Positions 57,101 through 64,000 of a stretch of 64,000 nucleotides of DNA are shown piece after piece; within the stretch, counting starts at the first letter, position 1, and each line of letters starts with the position of its first letter. The notes beneath the pieces are model-generated. The model did no database searches. It was not told the origin of the DNA and worked only from the letters and a program-made list of their open reading frames with translations. This DNA is from CBDHFQ01 sp965262565 (GTDB lineage Bacteria > Bacteroidota > Bacteroidia > J057). The translations under genes were made by a program, and so were the position numbers. The DNA is taken from the NCBI GenBank assembly GCA_965262565.1, contig CBDHFQ010000012.1, positions 1 through 64,000 of the forward strand. The letters run 5' to 3'.

Positions 57101-58681
57101 GTGAGACATGCTACTCCAGGTGTGGGGCTTATTTCTCCACCACCTCATCACGATATTTATTCCATTGAGGATCTGGCTCAGTTAATTTTTGACCTAAAGA
57201 ATGCTAATCGAGGTGCAAGGATCAGCGTAAAGCTTGTGTCCGAAGCGGGTGTTGGAACTATTGCAGCAGGAGTTACCAAAGCAAAAGCAGATCATATTCT
57301 TATTTCGGGACATGATGGTGGCACAGGAGCATCCCCATTGAGTTCTATCCGACATGCTGGGCTTCCATGGGAACTGGGACTGTCCGAGGCACACCAAACA
57401 CTGGTTATTAATAATTTAAGAAGTAGGGTTACCCTTCAGGTAGATGGACAAATTCGAACTGGAAGAGATTTGGCGATTGCTACTTTGTTAGGGGCTGAGG
57501 AATGGAGTTTAGCTACCGCTGCCCTAATTGTGGAAGGGTGTATCATGATGCGAAAATGTCATCTAAATACCTGTCCAGTGGGTATCGCTACGCAAAATCC
57601 AGAACTGAGAAAGCTGTTTTCCGGAAATGCAGATCATCTGGTCAACTTTTTCACCTTTTTAGGCCAGGAAATGAGAGAAATAATGGCAGAATTGGGGTTT
57701 AGAACTGTCAATGAGATGGTTGGACAATCCCAATTTTTAAAGGTAGATTCCAGAACCTCTAATTGGAAACTCAGAAAGTTGGATTTGAGTCCTATCCTGT
57801 ACAAGCCAGAGGTAAACGATAAGATAGATATTTATTGTACGGAGAATCAGGATCACGGCTTAGCAAATGTATTAGATTGGAAGTTATTTAATTCAGCAAA
57901 GGCAGCCCTACAAACAAAAGTTCCAATATATAAGACATTTACAATTCAAAATACAGACCGGTCCGTCGGAACCCTCCTTTCTAATGAAATAACAAAACAG
58001 TTTGGACCGGAAGGACTTCCAGTGGGTACGGTTCATTATAAATTCAATGGTTCGGCTGGTCAGAGTTTTGGTGCCTTTACAGTCGCTGGTTTAAGGTTGG
58101 AATTAGAAGGAGAGGCCAATGATTACTTTGCAAAAGGCCTTTCTGGTGGTCAATTGATCATTTATCCTGATAAATGTGCGAGATTTGAGCCTGGAAAGAA
58201 TACCATTATAGGAAATGTGGGAATTTATGGTGCTACTGGCGGGGAAGTGTTTATCAGAGGAATTGCAGGAGAGCGTTTTGCCGTTCGTAATTCAGGGGCC
58301 AGAGCGGTAGTTGAAGGAGTAGGAGATCACGGTTGTGAATATATGACGGGAGGTGTAGTCATTATATTAGGTACAGCAGGAAGAAATTTTGCTGCTGGTA
58401 TGAGTGGAGGAATGGCATACATCTATGATCCTGGGAAAGTATTTGAAAAAAATTGTAACAGAGAGATGGTTGATTTGGAGACGATTAAATATGATGATAT
58501 TGATCTGGTCAAAAAAATGATCAGCAAGCATTATACCTTTACCGGGAGTAGAATCGCCTTAAAGTTAATGACAGATTGGAGTCGGGAGTTGGCTAACTTT
58601 GTAAAGGTCATGCCAAAAGATTACAAAGCTGCTTTATTAAATTCTTTCACAACCACTCGAATAGAAAGAGCTAGTGCGTAA
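54143..58681 (+). CDS. gltB: Glutamate synthase large subunit
   Basis: Makes two glutamates from glutamine and 2-oxoglutarate. The start at 54143 gives a 19-residue propeptide before MEHDSCGTG, so Cys20 becomes the N-terminal nucleophile after cleavage. A TTG at 54113 is in frame but unneeded. Domains in order: class II glutaminase (HRGACGSDSQTGDGAG; AHNGEINTIRGN), central domain, FMN-binding synthase domain (GEGGEDPIRF, ISGHDGGTGASPLSSI) with the 3Fe-4S cysteines CHLNTCPVG, and the C-terminal beta-helix with many G-x-x-G repeats. Length of 1512 aa is normal. The small-subunit gene follows, its reading frame overlapping or closely trailing. Confidence 0.97.
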   Translation: MKDEVNQQSLYVPAMEHDSCGTGLIAQIQGVPSHGIVTDALRMLVRMEHRGACGSDSQTGDGAGILVQIPHEFFSIVCQPLGIELPKPGLYGVGTVFFPQDDLLRSKCKELMQIHIQKLGLSVLGYREVPINPKHVGTTARNVAPKVEQIFVGSSDSTLSQPDLERKLFVFRRSAHYDIIHKEPEVIPYYYVASLSTKTIVYKGQFRTYQLGPYYLDLQDEHFKSAFALVHSRFSTNTFPRWRLAQPFRFIAHNGEINTIRGNVNWMRAKEALLKEGGFTQEELECLKPVCDSDLSDSRNLDSIIELLVMAGRPIQEVIMMLIPEAWQHNQSMAKQRKAFFQYHSTMMEPWDGPAAVCFTDGVRVGAALDRNGLRPSRYCLTRDNRFILASETGALPIDPVLIKEKGRLQPGKMMLADLSLGKICYDDELKEAACNKYPYGAWLKKQTFELTNIPSHSDSSLLPLSSTSNLPLLTRQQLFGMTAEELKIVLTPMVVNGKEALGSMGADTPLACLSQQSQHISNYFKQLFAQVSNPPIDPIREKLVMSLRNWIGMRPNILERDLNEGYYISVPSPVLTNRELATLKGISHPYFNVCTIDAVFDRKTGLKGRIEEICLATAEKVKNGCNILIVSDRCANEEKAPIPSLMVCGAIHHALIKCGLRSKVNIIAETGDAREVHHFATLIGYGTLAINPYLAFESISDLAQSTHRDIDISEEQFYGNYIKAIEKGLLKVFSKMGISTIQSYQGAQIFEILGIDNDVVDTCFAGTVSRIKGMGFDDLALEIWARHDVAFRNDEKKSPRLALGGIYQWRRRGEAHLLNPETIHLLQHSTSRNRYDLFKKYAAQINHQQEKAITVRSLFSFNKLRPSISIEEVEPLQNIFKRFATGAMSFGSLSHEAHTTLAIAMNRIGGKSNSGEGGEDPIRFTRKENGDLERSATKQIASGRFGVTMDYLTNADELQIKMAQGAKPGEGGQLPGHKVDAWIGRVRHATPGVGLISPPPHHDIYSIEDLAQLIFDLKNANRGARISVKLVSEAGVGTIAAGVTKAKADHILISGHDGGTGASPLSSIRHAGLPWELGLSEAHQTLVINNLRSRVTLQVDGQIRTGRDLAIATLLGAEEWSLATAALIVEGCIMMRKCHLNTCPVGIATQNPELRKLFSGNADHLVNFFTFLGQEMREIMAELGFRTVNEMVGQSQFLKVDSRTSNWKLRKLDLSPILYKPEVNDKIDIYCTENQDHGLANVLDWKLFNSAKAALQTKVPIYKTFTIQNTDRSVGTLLSNEITKQFGPEGLPVGTVHYKFNGSAGQSFGAFTVAGLRLELEGEANDYFAKGLSGGQLIIYPDKCARFEPGKNTIIGNVGIYGATGGEVFIRGIAGERFAVRNSGARAVVEGVGDHGCEYMTGGVVIILGTAGRNFAAGMSGGMAYIYDPGKVFEKNCNREMVDLETIKYDDIDLVKKMISKHYTFTGSRIALKLMTDWSRELANFVKVMPKDYKAALLNSFTTTRIERASA

Positions 58682-58736
58682 ATATTCCTTATACAATAAC
58701 CTGAAATCTTTAAGACCAAATAATAACTCAACTGGC

Positions 58737-60224
58737 ATGAGTAGTTCACATGGATTTCTGCTGCATGACAGGGAATTACCTGAATATCGCCCTGTAGAAG
58801 ATCGATTGAAAGATTATAAAGAGTTTGTACTGCCGTTTTCTGATGCAAAAGCTTCCCAGCAAGCTTCCAGATGCATGGATTGTGGCGTTCCATTTTGTCA
58901 TAAAGGATGTCCTTTAGGCAATATTATTCCCGAATTCAATGAAGCGGTAACCGATGAAGACTGGCAATTAGCCGCGGAGATATTGGCACAAACAAATAAT
59001 TTTCCGGAGTTCACTGGACGTATCTGTCCTGCGCCCTGCGAAGCTTCCTGTGTGCTGGCGATCCATAAACCTGCTGTTACCATAGAGTACGTCGAGATGA
59101 AGATCGCTGAGATGGGGTTCAAGCTGGGGTATTACCAGCCATACGTTCCCGAAAAAAGGACGAATAAAAGAGTAGCTATTATTGGATCGGGGCCTGCTGG
59201 ATTAGCCGCTGCAGCTCAACTTAATAAAGCAGGGCATAGCGTAACCGTTTATGAAAGAGATAAACATCCTGGAGGATTACTGCGATATGGGATTCCCGAT
59301 TTCAAATTAGAGAAATGGATCGTCGAAAGACGTATTAACATGCTTGAAGAGGAGGGAATTACTTTTAAATGTGGAATAGAAATAGGTAAGGATATTTCTG
59401 GAGATGAGTTATTGAAGAAATATGACGCAGTATTATTGGCAACGGGAGCTACTGTTCCCAGAACCTTGGATTTACCTGGATTGGAACTAGAGGGGATTCA
59501 TCATGCGATGGAATATCTAACTGAGCAAAACAAATATGTGAGCGGTGAATGGGAAAATAAGTCCAGGAAAGTAGATGCTGCTAATAAGCGGGTGGTTGTG
59601 ATAGGAGGAGGAGATACGGGATCGGATTGTGTGGGGAATGCCAATAGGCAAGGAGCTGCTTCCGTTATGCAGATCCAATGGAGGAATATGCCCCCTTTTG
59701 CCAGAGAAGCAGATAATCCCTGGCCGGAATGGCCACGTATTATGCGTACCTCTTCTTCTCATGAAGAAGGCTGTGAGCGGGAGTGGGCCTTATTAACCAG
59801 GGCCTTCACTGGAGATAATGGAAAATTAAAGGCATTAAGAGCTGTGAAATTAGATTGGCATCGAGGGGAAAATGGTGATTGGGTTCACCATGAAATGCCT
59901 GATGCTGAAATAGAAATTCTCTGTGATTTAGTATTAATAGCGATTGGGTTTACCAGGCCCGAGCCAGAAGGCTTACTAGCTCAATTAGGAGTTAACCTAA
60001 CCGAAAGGGGACTCATTCAAACTGAAAATTACCAGACAAACGTGAATAAAGTGTTCGCTGCAGGAGATAATAGAAGAGGGCAGAGCCTTGTTGTATGGGC
60101 TATCGCCGAAGGTAGGGAGGCTGCCAGGTCCATAGATGAGTTTTTAATGGGAGAAACACATTTGGAAGCTCGTGATCTATCTACAATTCAGTTGGCTGAT
60201 ATTTCTATAACTACCTATTCGTAG
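58737..60224 (+). CDS. gltD: Glutamate synthase small subunit
   Basis: NADPH-dependent electron-input subunit of glutamate synthase. I take the ATG at 58737 (MSSSHGFLLHDRELPEYRPV), the family-like start, giving 495 aa. A GTG at 58674 overlaps gltB and would add 21 unneeded residues. Visible features: two 4Fe-4S cysteine groups (CMDCGVPFCHKGCPLGN; GRICPAPCEASCVLAI), FAD motif IIGSGPAGLAAAA, NADPH motif VIGGGDTGSDCVG and the late VFAAGDNRRGQSLVV. It directly follows gltB (55 bases) as in most genomes. Confidence 0.97.
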   Translation: MSSSHGFLLHDRELPEYRPVEDRLKDYKEFVLPFSDAKASQQASRCMDCGVPFCHKGCPLGNIIPEFNEAVTDEDWQLAAEILAQTNNFPEFTGRICPAPCEASCVLAIHKPAVTIEYVEMKIAEMGFKLGYYQPYVPEKRTNKRVAIIGSGPAGLAAAAQLNKAGHSVTVYERDKHPGGLLRYGIPDFKLEKWIVERRINMLEEEGITFKCGIEIGKDISGDELLKKYDAVLLATGATVPRTLDLPGLELEGIHHAMEYLTEQNKYVSGEWENKSRKVDAANKRVVVIGGGDTGSDCVGNANRQGAASVMQIQWRNMPPFAREADNPWPEWPRIMRTSSSHEEGCEREWALLTRAFTGDNGKLKALRAVKLDWHRGENGDWVHHEMPDAEIEILCDLVLIAIGFTRPEPEGLLAQLGVNLTERGLIQTENYQTNVNKVFAAGDNRRGQSLVVWAIAEGREAARSIDEFLMGETHLEARDLSTIQLADISITTYS

Positions 60225-60331
60225 GATGGGACTCTTTTCTGCTATGTTAAGAAGATAAGATAATACTTAGGCTGAGACACTGGCTAGATTTCTTTAAAAG
60301 GTAAATAAGAGTTCGAGGGATTACAAATAAA

Positions 60332-60363
60332 GCATCTCAGAACCGGGGATGGAACTGAGATGC
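60332..60363. terminator. Hairpin between convergent gltD and yceI genes
   Basis: GCATCTCAG (60332-60340) pairs with CTGAGATGC (60355-60363); CC and GG just inside may extend the stem across small internal loops. No strong T run follows on either strand, so termination is probable from position only. Confidence 0.5.
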
Positions 60364-60400
60364 ATGTTTACCTAATACCCAATTGTATGGTTAAAAAAAT

Positions 60401-61033
60401 TTATTCTTTTGACATCATTGTTTCTGCAGCGTTTCCTACAAGCTCAATTTGCAGATAAAATTCATCATAAATTGTTTTATCGCCTAAATTGTCAAAGAAG
60501 CTGCCTGATCCGTAGCGAACATCGTATAAAGTACGATCTAGAGTGATATCAGCCACTCCTTTTATTTGATCTCCTTCGGAATTAATCGAAGCATTAAATC
60601 TAATTTCTTCAGTATGATCCTTGATAGTCATGTTTCCAACTATCTTATAATCTCCCGGCTTGCCACGAGAAATTACTTTGGTAGCTTCGAAATTAGCTGT
60701 AGGATATTTTTCTACACCAAAAAAGTCGTCTGATTTTAAATGTCCCATTAACTTATTTTTTGTCCCTTCATCCTTCAAATCAGTGTTTGTCATTGAGGTC
60801 ATATCGATAACAAAGCTTCCGCCAGTAAGTAGATCATCCTCAAATAAAAATTCTCCTTCTTTAATACTAATATTTCCTGTGTGCGAACCTGTCACTTTCT
60901 CCCCTTTCCAGGTAATCACACTTTTCTCAGTATCGACTTGATATGTTTTTTTTGCATTTGGATTCATTAGAAATGAGAATCCTAATCCACCAAGTAGCAG
61001 GACGGCGATGAGCTTAATGCTTAATTTGTTCAT
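60401..61033 (-). CDS. YceI-family periplasmic protein
   Basis: A 210-aa protein with signal peptide or N-anchor (MNKLSIKLIAVLLLGGLGFS). The YceI lipocalin-like barrel runs from YQVDTEKSVITWKGEKVTGS through GGSFVIDMTSMTNTDL, DDFFGVEKYPTANFEATKV and IKDHTEEIRFNA to IYDEFYLQIELVG. YceI proteins bind isoprenoid-type lipids (shown for related proteins) in the periplasm. Its role here is not known. It is convergent with gltD and precedes no obvious partner. Confidence 0.93.
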   Translation of the reverse strand: MNKLSIKLIAVLLLGGLGFSFLMNPNAKKTYQVDTEKSVITWKGEKVTGSHTGNISIKEGEFLFEDDLLTGGSFVIDMTSMTNTDLKDEGTKNKLMGHLKSDDFFGVEKYPTANFEATKVISRGKPGDYKIVGNMTIKDHTEEIRFNASINSEGDQIKGVADITLDRTLYDVRYGSGSFFDNLGDKTIYDEFYLQIELVGNAAETMMSKE

Positions 61034-61109
61034 TTGTGAAAGATTAAAGTTTAAACTTTGGTTAAATCAATTTTTCTAACGAGTGTCTTAAATTTTATGT
61101 TTCAACAAA

Positions 61110-61745
61110 TTAGGAAATTTTTTTTGATATTAGTTCGTTGATCAAGTGGATCTCATCTTTATTAATGGTATGCGGCATCCCGGGATATATTCGCTTTTCT
61201 ACCTTTGCTCCCATTTGCTCAAAAATCTCGGCACTTTCATCCACTCTCCACTTGGGAACATGAGCATCTACATCACTACATCCGAGGAAGATAGGTGTTT
61301 CTTTTAGGTTTCCTGAATAATCTCTGGGAGTCCCCTTTGGCCCTATAAGTCCACCGCTCAATACAAAGAGACCTCCATATTGATCTGCATTTCTGGCTAA
61401 AAATTCACTAGCCAGGCACGCACCCTGAGAAAATCCTAACAGAAAAATATGTTCTTTAAGTATTCCCTTTTCTATTATTTGATTCACTAAGGAGGAAAGG
61501 GTAAATATTCCTGAAGAAATTCCTGGCTCATTTTGCTGAATAGGAGCTAAAAAACTGTATGGATACCATGTTCTTTCAGCCGCAGCGGGAGCCAAGTAGG
61601 AAATTTGATGAAAGGAGAATTCTTTTGTAAGAGCGAGTATACTTTGAGGTAACGCCCCTCTTCCATGAACCATAATCATTACATGCTTCACGTTTTCAAT
61701 GGGTTCTCCCTGGTGTACTATTGGCTGACCAAAATGTGGTTTCAT
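61110..61745 (-). CDS. Alpha/beta-hydrolase esterase, MhqD/phospholipase-carboxylesterase type
   Basis: A 211-aa carboxylesterase with the nucleophile Ser106 in LLGFSQGACLA, the oxyanion region MVHGRGA, Asp in GCSDVDAHVP and His in GMPHTI. This is the phospholipase/carboxylesterase (PF02230) pattern. The gene follows a ring-cleaving dioxygenase gene by 53 bases on the same strand. In Bacillus the mhqO-mhqD pair has the same composition and is induced by quinones and aldehydes. That parallel suggests detoxification of aromatic or electrophilic compounds; this is inference, and no MhqR repressor is found here. Confidence 0.88.
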   Translation of the reverse strand: MKPHFGQPIVHQGEPIENVKHVMIMVHGRGALPQSILALTKEFSFHQISYLAPAAAERTWYPYSFLAPIQQNEPGISSGIFTLSSLVNQIIEKGILKEHIFLLGFSQGACLASEFLARNADQYGGLFVLSGGLIGPKGTPRDYSGNLKETPIFLGCSDVDAHVPKWRVDESAEIFEQMGAKVEKRIYPGMPHTINKDEIHLINELISKKIS

Positions 61746-61798
61746 AAAGCTGGAAAATGATGTAATGATAGCTGAATTACTGGCAAATTGATCATAGA

Positions 61799-62737
61799 TT
61801 ATGTGGGAAGTTTAATAGCAGGTAAATTTTCCAGGATGTGGCTCCTGTTTACTTCTTCCCAGGGAGGTAACATCAAATACTGCCCCAACTGCTTGGCCTC
61901 CTCATCAATAGTGAATCCTGGATTGATGGTAGCTATTTCGATGAGAACTCCACCTGGTTCTCTAAAATAGATGGATTTAAAGTATTTTCTATCGAGAATT
62001 TCGGTTACCCGAATTCCCTGTTCTTTTAGAGCCTCGTGAAGTTTAGCCTGAGGTTCCTCTCCTTCAATAGCAAGTGCCACATGGTGGACAGTTCCTATGC
62101 CATTTATTCCTTTCTTCATACTGGATTGGAAAATATCGATATATTTTCCTGGTAAATCTTCGTCGATAAACAGACGAACCATATCAGGTTGAGATTCTCT
62201 TATGGAAAGCCCTAAAAAGTTAGTGAAAAATGTCACTGTCGGTTCTAAATCAGCTACAGAGATGTTTACGCTATAAATTCCTCTAATTCCCATGTTTCCC
62301 TCTATTATTCCTTGCCAGGAAGAGCGTACATCTTGTTCATTGGCTACCAAAGCTAAAGATAATCCTGAAGGGTCTGAAAATATTAATCTTTCAGCTCCGA
62401 ATTGAATACTGGTGGTAAAGGGAATGTGAAAGGAGGTTAAGCGTTCCTGCCAAAACGAAATAGAAGAAGCGGCTACCGAGAAAGCAGTTTGGGAGACCTG
62501 TCCTGTTCCAAAGAGTCCTTTTCTAACATTTTGTTGGAAATAAGGAAAGGTAGTCATAATGCTTCCTGGTGTGCCAACTTCAGTCCCATAATAGAAATGA
62601 TAGACCTGGTTGTTATCAAAATTCACTGTTTGCTTGACCAGTCTCAGTCCTAAGATAGAGACATAAAAATCTATATCTTCCTGAGCTTTGTTTACTGTAG
62701 CAGTGACATGATGAAGTCCTTTTAAAGGAATTTCCAT
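61799..62737 (-). CDS. Ring-cleaving dioxygenase of the MhqO/glyoxalase type
   Basis: A 312-aa protein with two vicinal-oxygen-chelate (glyoxalase-like) halves. It begins LKGLHHVTATVNKAQEDIDF, with the first metal His. The second half has GTVHHVALAIEGEEPQ and the final ligand Glu in EPGGVLIEIATI. YGTEVGTPGSIMTTFPYF and FREPGGV are typical of the MhqO/PcpA-like group, which opens hydroquinone rings or related compounds with Fe(II). It pairs with the esterase at 61110, the usual partner. Substrate is inferred from family. Confidence 0.9.
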   Translation of the reverse strand: MEIPLKGLHHVTATVNKAQEDIDFYVSILGLRLVKQTVNFDNNQVYHFYYGTEVGTPGSIMTTFPYFQQNVRKGLFGTGQVSQTAFSVAASSISFWQERLTSFHIPFTTSIQFGAERLIFSDPSGLSLALVANEQDVRSSWQGIIEGNMGIRGIYSVNISVADLEPTVTFFTNFLGLSIRESQPDMVRLFIDEDLPGKYIDIFQSSMKKGINGIGTVHHVALAIEGEEPQAKLHEALKEQGIRVTEILDRKYFKSIYFREPGGVLIEIATINPGFTIDEEAKQLGQYLMLPPWEEVNRSHILENLPAIKLPT

Positions 62738-62768
62738 AAGATAGAAGATTAAACATGAGTTTCTAAAG

Positions 62769-63083
62769 CTAATAAACTCTTAATTCCCTTAAAATAGTTT
62801 CAACTACGATAAATCTATCTTTGTAGCGATCTTGATGTATTTGCTGAATTTCTCTTCCTGCATTTTTCCGAAAGAGTTCAAGTTTATCCAAAGATCCTAT
62901 AGAAAACTGAATATTAAAGGTGACCATATCGGAATCAGGGGCAGGTTCGAGCAGTTCTTTAACGCTATAATCTGTAAAATGTCTACTTTGCATGACCCTG
63001 GAAATAAAATGCGCCTGAATCCAGATAAGCCATTCTTCTCTTAAAGCTTCTTTAATAGAATAAGTAATGCTATATATGAACAT
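62769..63083 (-). CDS. DUF4286-family protein
   Basis: A 104-aa soluble protein matching the pattern of DUF4286: MFIYSITYSIKEALREEWLI with a ferredoxin-like alpha-beta layout, then HFTDYSVKELLEP, MVTFNIQFSIGSLDKLELFR and VVETILRELRVY. The function is unknown. It lies 31 bases upstream of the ring-cleaving dioxygenase on the same strand and may be co-transcribed. Confidence 0.82.
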   Translation of the reverse strand: MFIYSITYSIKEALREEWLIWIQAHFISRVMQSRHFTDYSVKELLEPAPDSDMVTFNIQFSIGSLDKLELFRKNAGREIQQIHQDRYKDRFIVVETILRELRVY

Positions 63084-63197
63084 GATACAAATACCAATTT
63101 TAATGTAGGGAACGGTTCAATTTATCATTTTTCATAGCTAAATACCATCAGGTACAATAGATTAAGAAACTTCCATTGCTATTGAGTTTATTGCCAA

Positions 63198-63725
63198 ATG
63201 TCGATGAATATACTTTTTGAAACAGAGAGGTTACAGTTGAGGCCATTTTCCTTGGATGATGCTAAGGAAATGTATCTTCTAAATTTAGATAGGGAAGTGT
63301 TACAATACACCGGAGATGTATCTTTTAAGTCTATAGCTGCAGCGAAATCATTTTTAAAGAATTATGACCAATATAGTGCATTCGGTATGGGGAGATGGGC
63401 TACTTTGACCAAAGATGGGCATCATTTTATTGGCTGGTGTGGACTTAAATACTGGTCTGCCGAAGAGGGGGCTGATATTGGATTTCGCTTGCACAAAAAG
63501 TACTGGGGCAAAGGATATGCTACTGAAGCTGCCAGTGCTTGTTTAGCTTATGGCTTTCTCCAATTGGGATTACATAGAATTATAGGGAGAGCTAAAAAGG
63601 AAAATAAAGCATCTATCAGGGTTATGGAGAAAATAGGCATGAAATTTCAATATGATTTTCTCTTTGAAGGAGATCAGGGGGTGATGTATCTGGCAACAAA
63701 GAATGATTTTGACATAGGATACTAA
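63198..63725 (+). CDS. RimJ/RimL-type GNAT acetyltransferase
   Basis: A 175-aa protein of the RimJ/RimL subgroup. ETERLQLRPFSLDDAKEMYL opens the fold, ADIGFRLHKKYWGKGYATEA holds the acetyl-CoA loop (K-x-x-W-G-K-G-Y-A-T-E-A), and NKASIRVMEKIGMKFQYDFL is the C-terminal half with the conserved N-x-A-S. Proteins of this kind acetylate N-termini of ribosomal proteins or small amines. The target is unknown. It is the last gene of the window, divergent from the DUF4286 gene. Confidence 0.9.
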   Translation: MSMNILFETERLQLRPFSLDDAKEMYLLNLDREVLQYTGDVSFKSIAAAKSFLKNYDQYSAFGMGRWATLTKDGHHFIGWCGLKYWSAEEGADIGFRLHKKYWGKGYATEAASACLAYGFLQLGLHRIIGRAKKENKASIRVMEKIGMKFQYDFLFEGDQGVMYLATKNDFDIGY

Positions 63726-64000
63726 AAAGGACGGAGATTGAATTCGTTGTGAATTAGAATATACTTTAGGTGAAATATATAAAGAATAGTAATTTATATA
63801 AAATTGTATACACGCATGGAATTGAAGGCTATCATTTATCACAATATAGTTCAAATCAATTCTTTAAACTACCTTATATTTCGGTCTGGTAAATAATTAA
63901 CAATTATTTTTCAAATTCTTACCTCACCTTTGAGAGATTGGTTTCCAACAAATATTGATTTCTGTTGAAACTTTTACGAACTTTAAGGCGTTAATTAAAT
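63726..64000. other. Window end, no gene seen
   Basis: 275 AT-rich bases after the last gene. GTTTCCAAC (63941-63949) is nearly complementary to GTTGAAAC (63964-63971), with one bulged base, a small possible hairpin. No open reading frame or RNA gene was recognised. Confidence 0.5.

Noticed and set aside
58674..58736. GTG start for gltD overlapping gltB
   Set aside because: The 21 added residues are not family-like; the ATG at 58737 gives the usual length.
1..64000. tRNA or rRNA genes, and mobile elements
   Set aside because: No cloverleaf with T-arm GTTCRANNC in a free intergenic region, no rRNA core sequence, no transposase, integrase or phage gene was seen.

Overview
The window looks like a low-GC chromosome segment from a Bacteroidota bacterium, probably of the Saprospiria/Lewinella kind (the rank below phylum is inference). 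The evidence is two type IX secretion (T9SS) C-terminal sorting domains (a GH5 glycosidase and a 'gliding-motility-associated' 979-aa protein), a DUF2723/TMEM260-like membrane protein, a LytS/LytTR two-component pair, PorT-type and OmpA-type outer-membrane proteins, a TAnnTTTG-type promoter, and starts without clear Shine-Dalgarno sequences. I see no phage, insertion sequence, CRISPR array, rRNA or tRNA.

Layout. 0-5.9 kb: divergent sensor kinase/response regulator, a secreted sugar dehydrogenase with dockerin-like calcium loops, a GC-rich fold that looks like a structured RNA (about 4251-4394), an ankyrin-like protein and a beta-barrel. 6-11 kb: a multidomain GH5 enzyme, a lipoprotein and a Tat-exported phosphoesterase. 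11-17 kb: DUF2723 protein, then gpsA overlapping a PlsB-like acyltransferase, a phospholipid-entry pair. 17-24.6 kb: a secreted unknown, a Crp/Fnr regulator, a flavin monooxygenase fused to an SDR dehydratase, a small CBM48 protein, a glycine-zipper protein and a sodium:solute symporter.

24.6-37.3 kb is the most unusual part. All genes are on the minus strand. In transcription order they are a caspase-like CHAT-NACHT-WD40 protein (1436 aa), a small unknown ORF, an ECF sigma factor, a 100-aa anti-sigma-like protein, and a giant repeat gene of about 13 YegP/DUF1508-like modules ending in a transmembrane segment and an OmpA domain. The giant gene is broken into two frames by one missing base inside one of three almost identical 438-bp tandem repeats; restoring it gives one frame of about 2198 aa. 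A protease-type STAND protein beside a sigma factor invites comparison with CHAT-protease/sigma-factor signalling in type III-E CRISPR loci, but no CRISPR is present here.

37.4-46.9 kb: the ribosomal operon rplM-rpsI-rpsB (without the usual tsf), a T9SS-exported FN3-like protein, riboflavin synthase, dCTP deaminase, a DivIVA-like protein, a stand-alone seven-bladed WD40 protein, a PPP phosphatase and an acetyltransferase. 47-54 kb: DinB-like and ATP-grasp genes, a secreted transglutaminase-like protein, a tandem TerB-like protein and an ABC exporter. 54-60 kb: gltB-gltD glutamate synthase. 60-64 kb: YceI, an esterase/ring-cleaving-dioxygenase pair resembling MhqD/MhqO, a DUF4286 protein and a RimJ-like acetyltransferase. 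All family calls were made by reading motifs; no database search was run.
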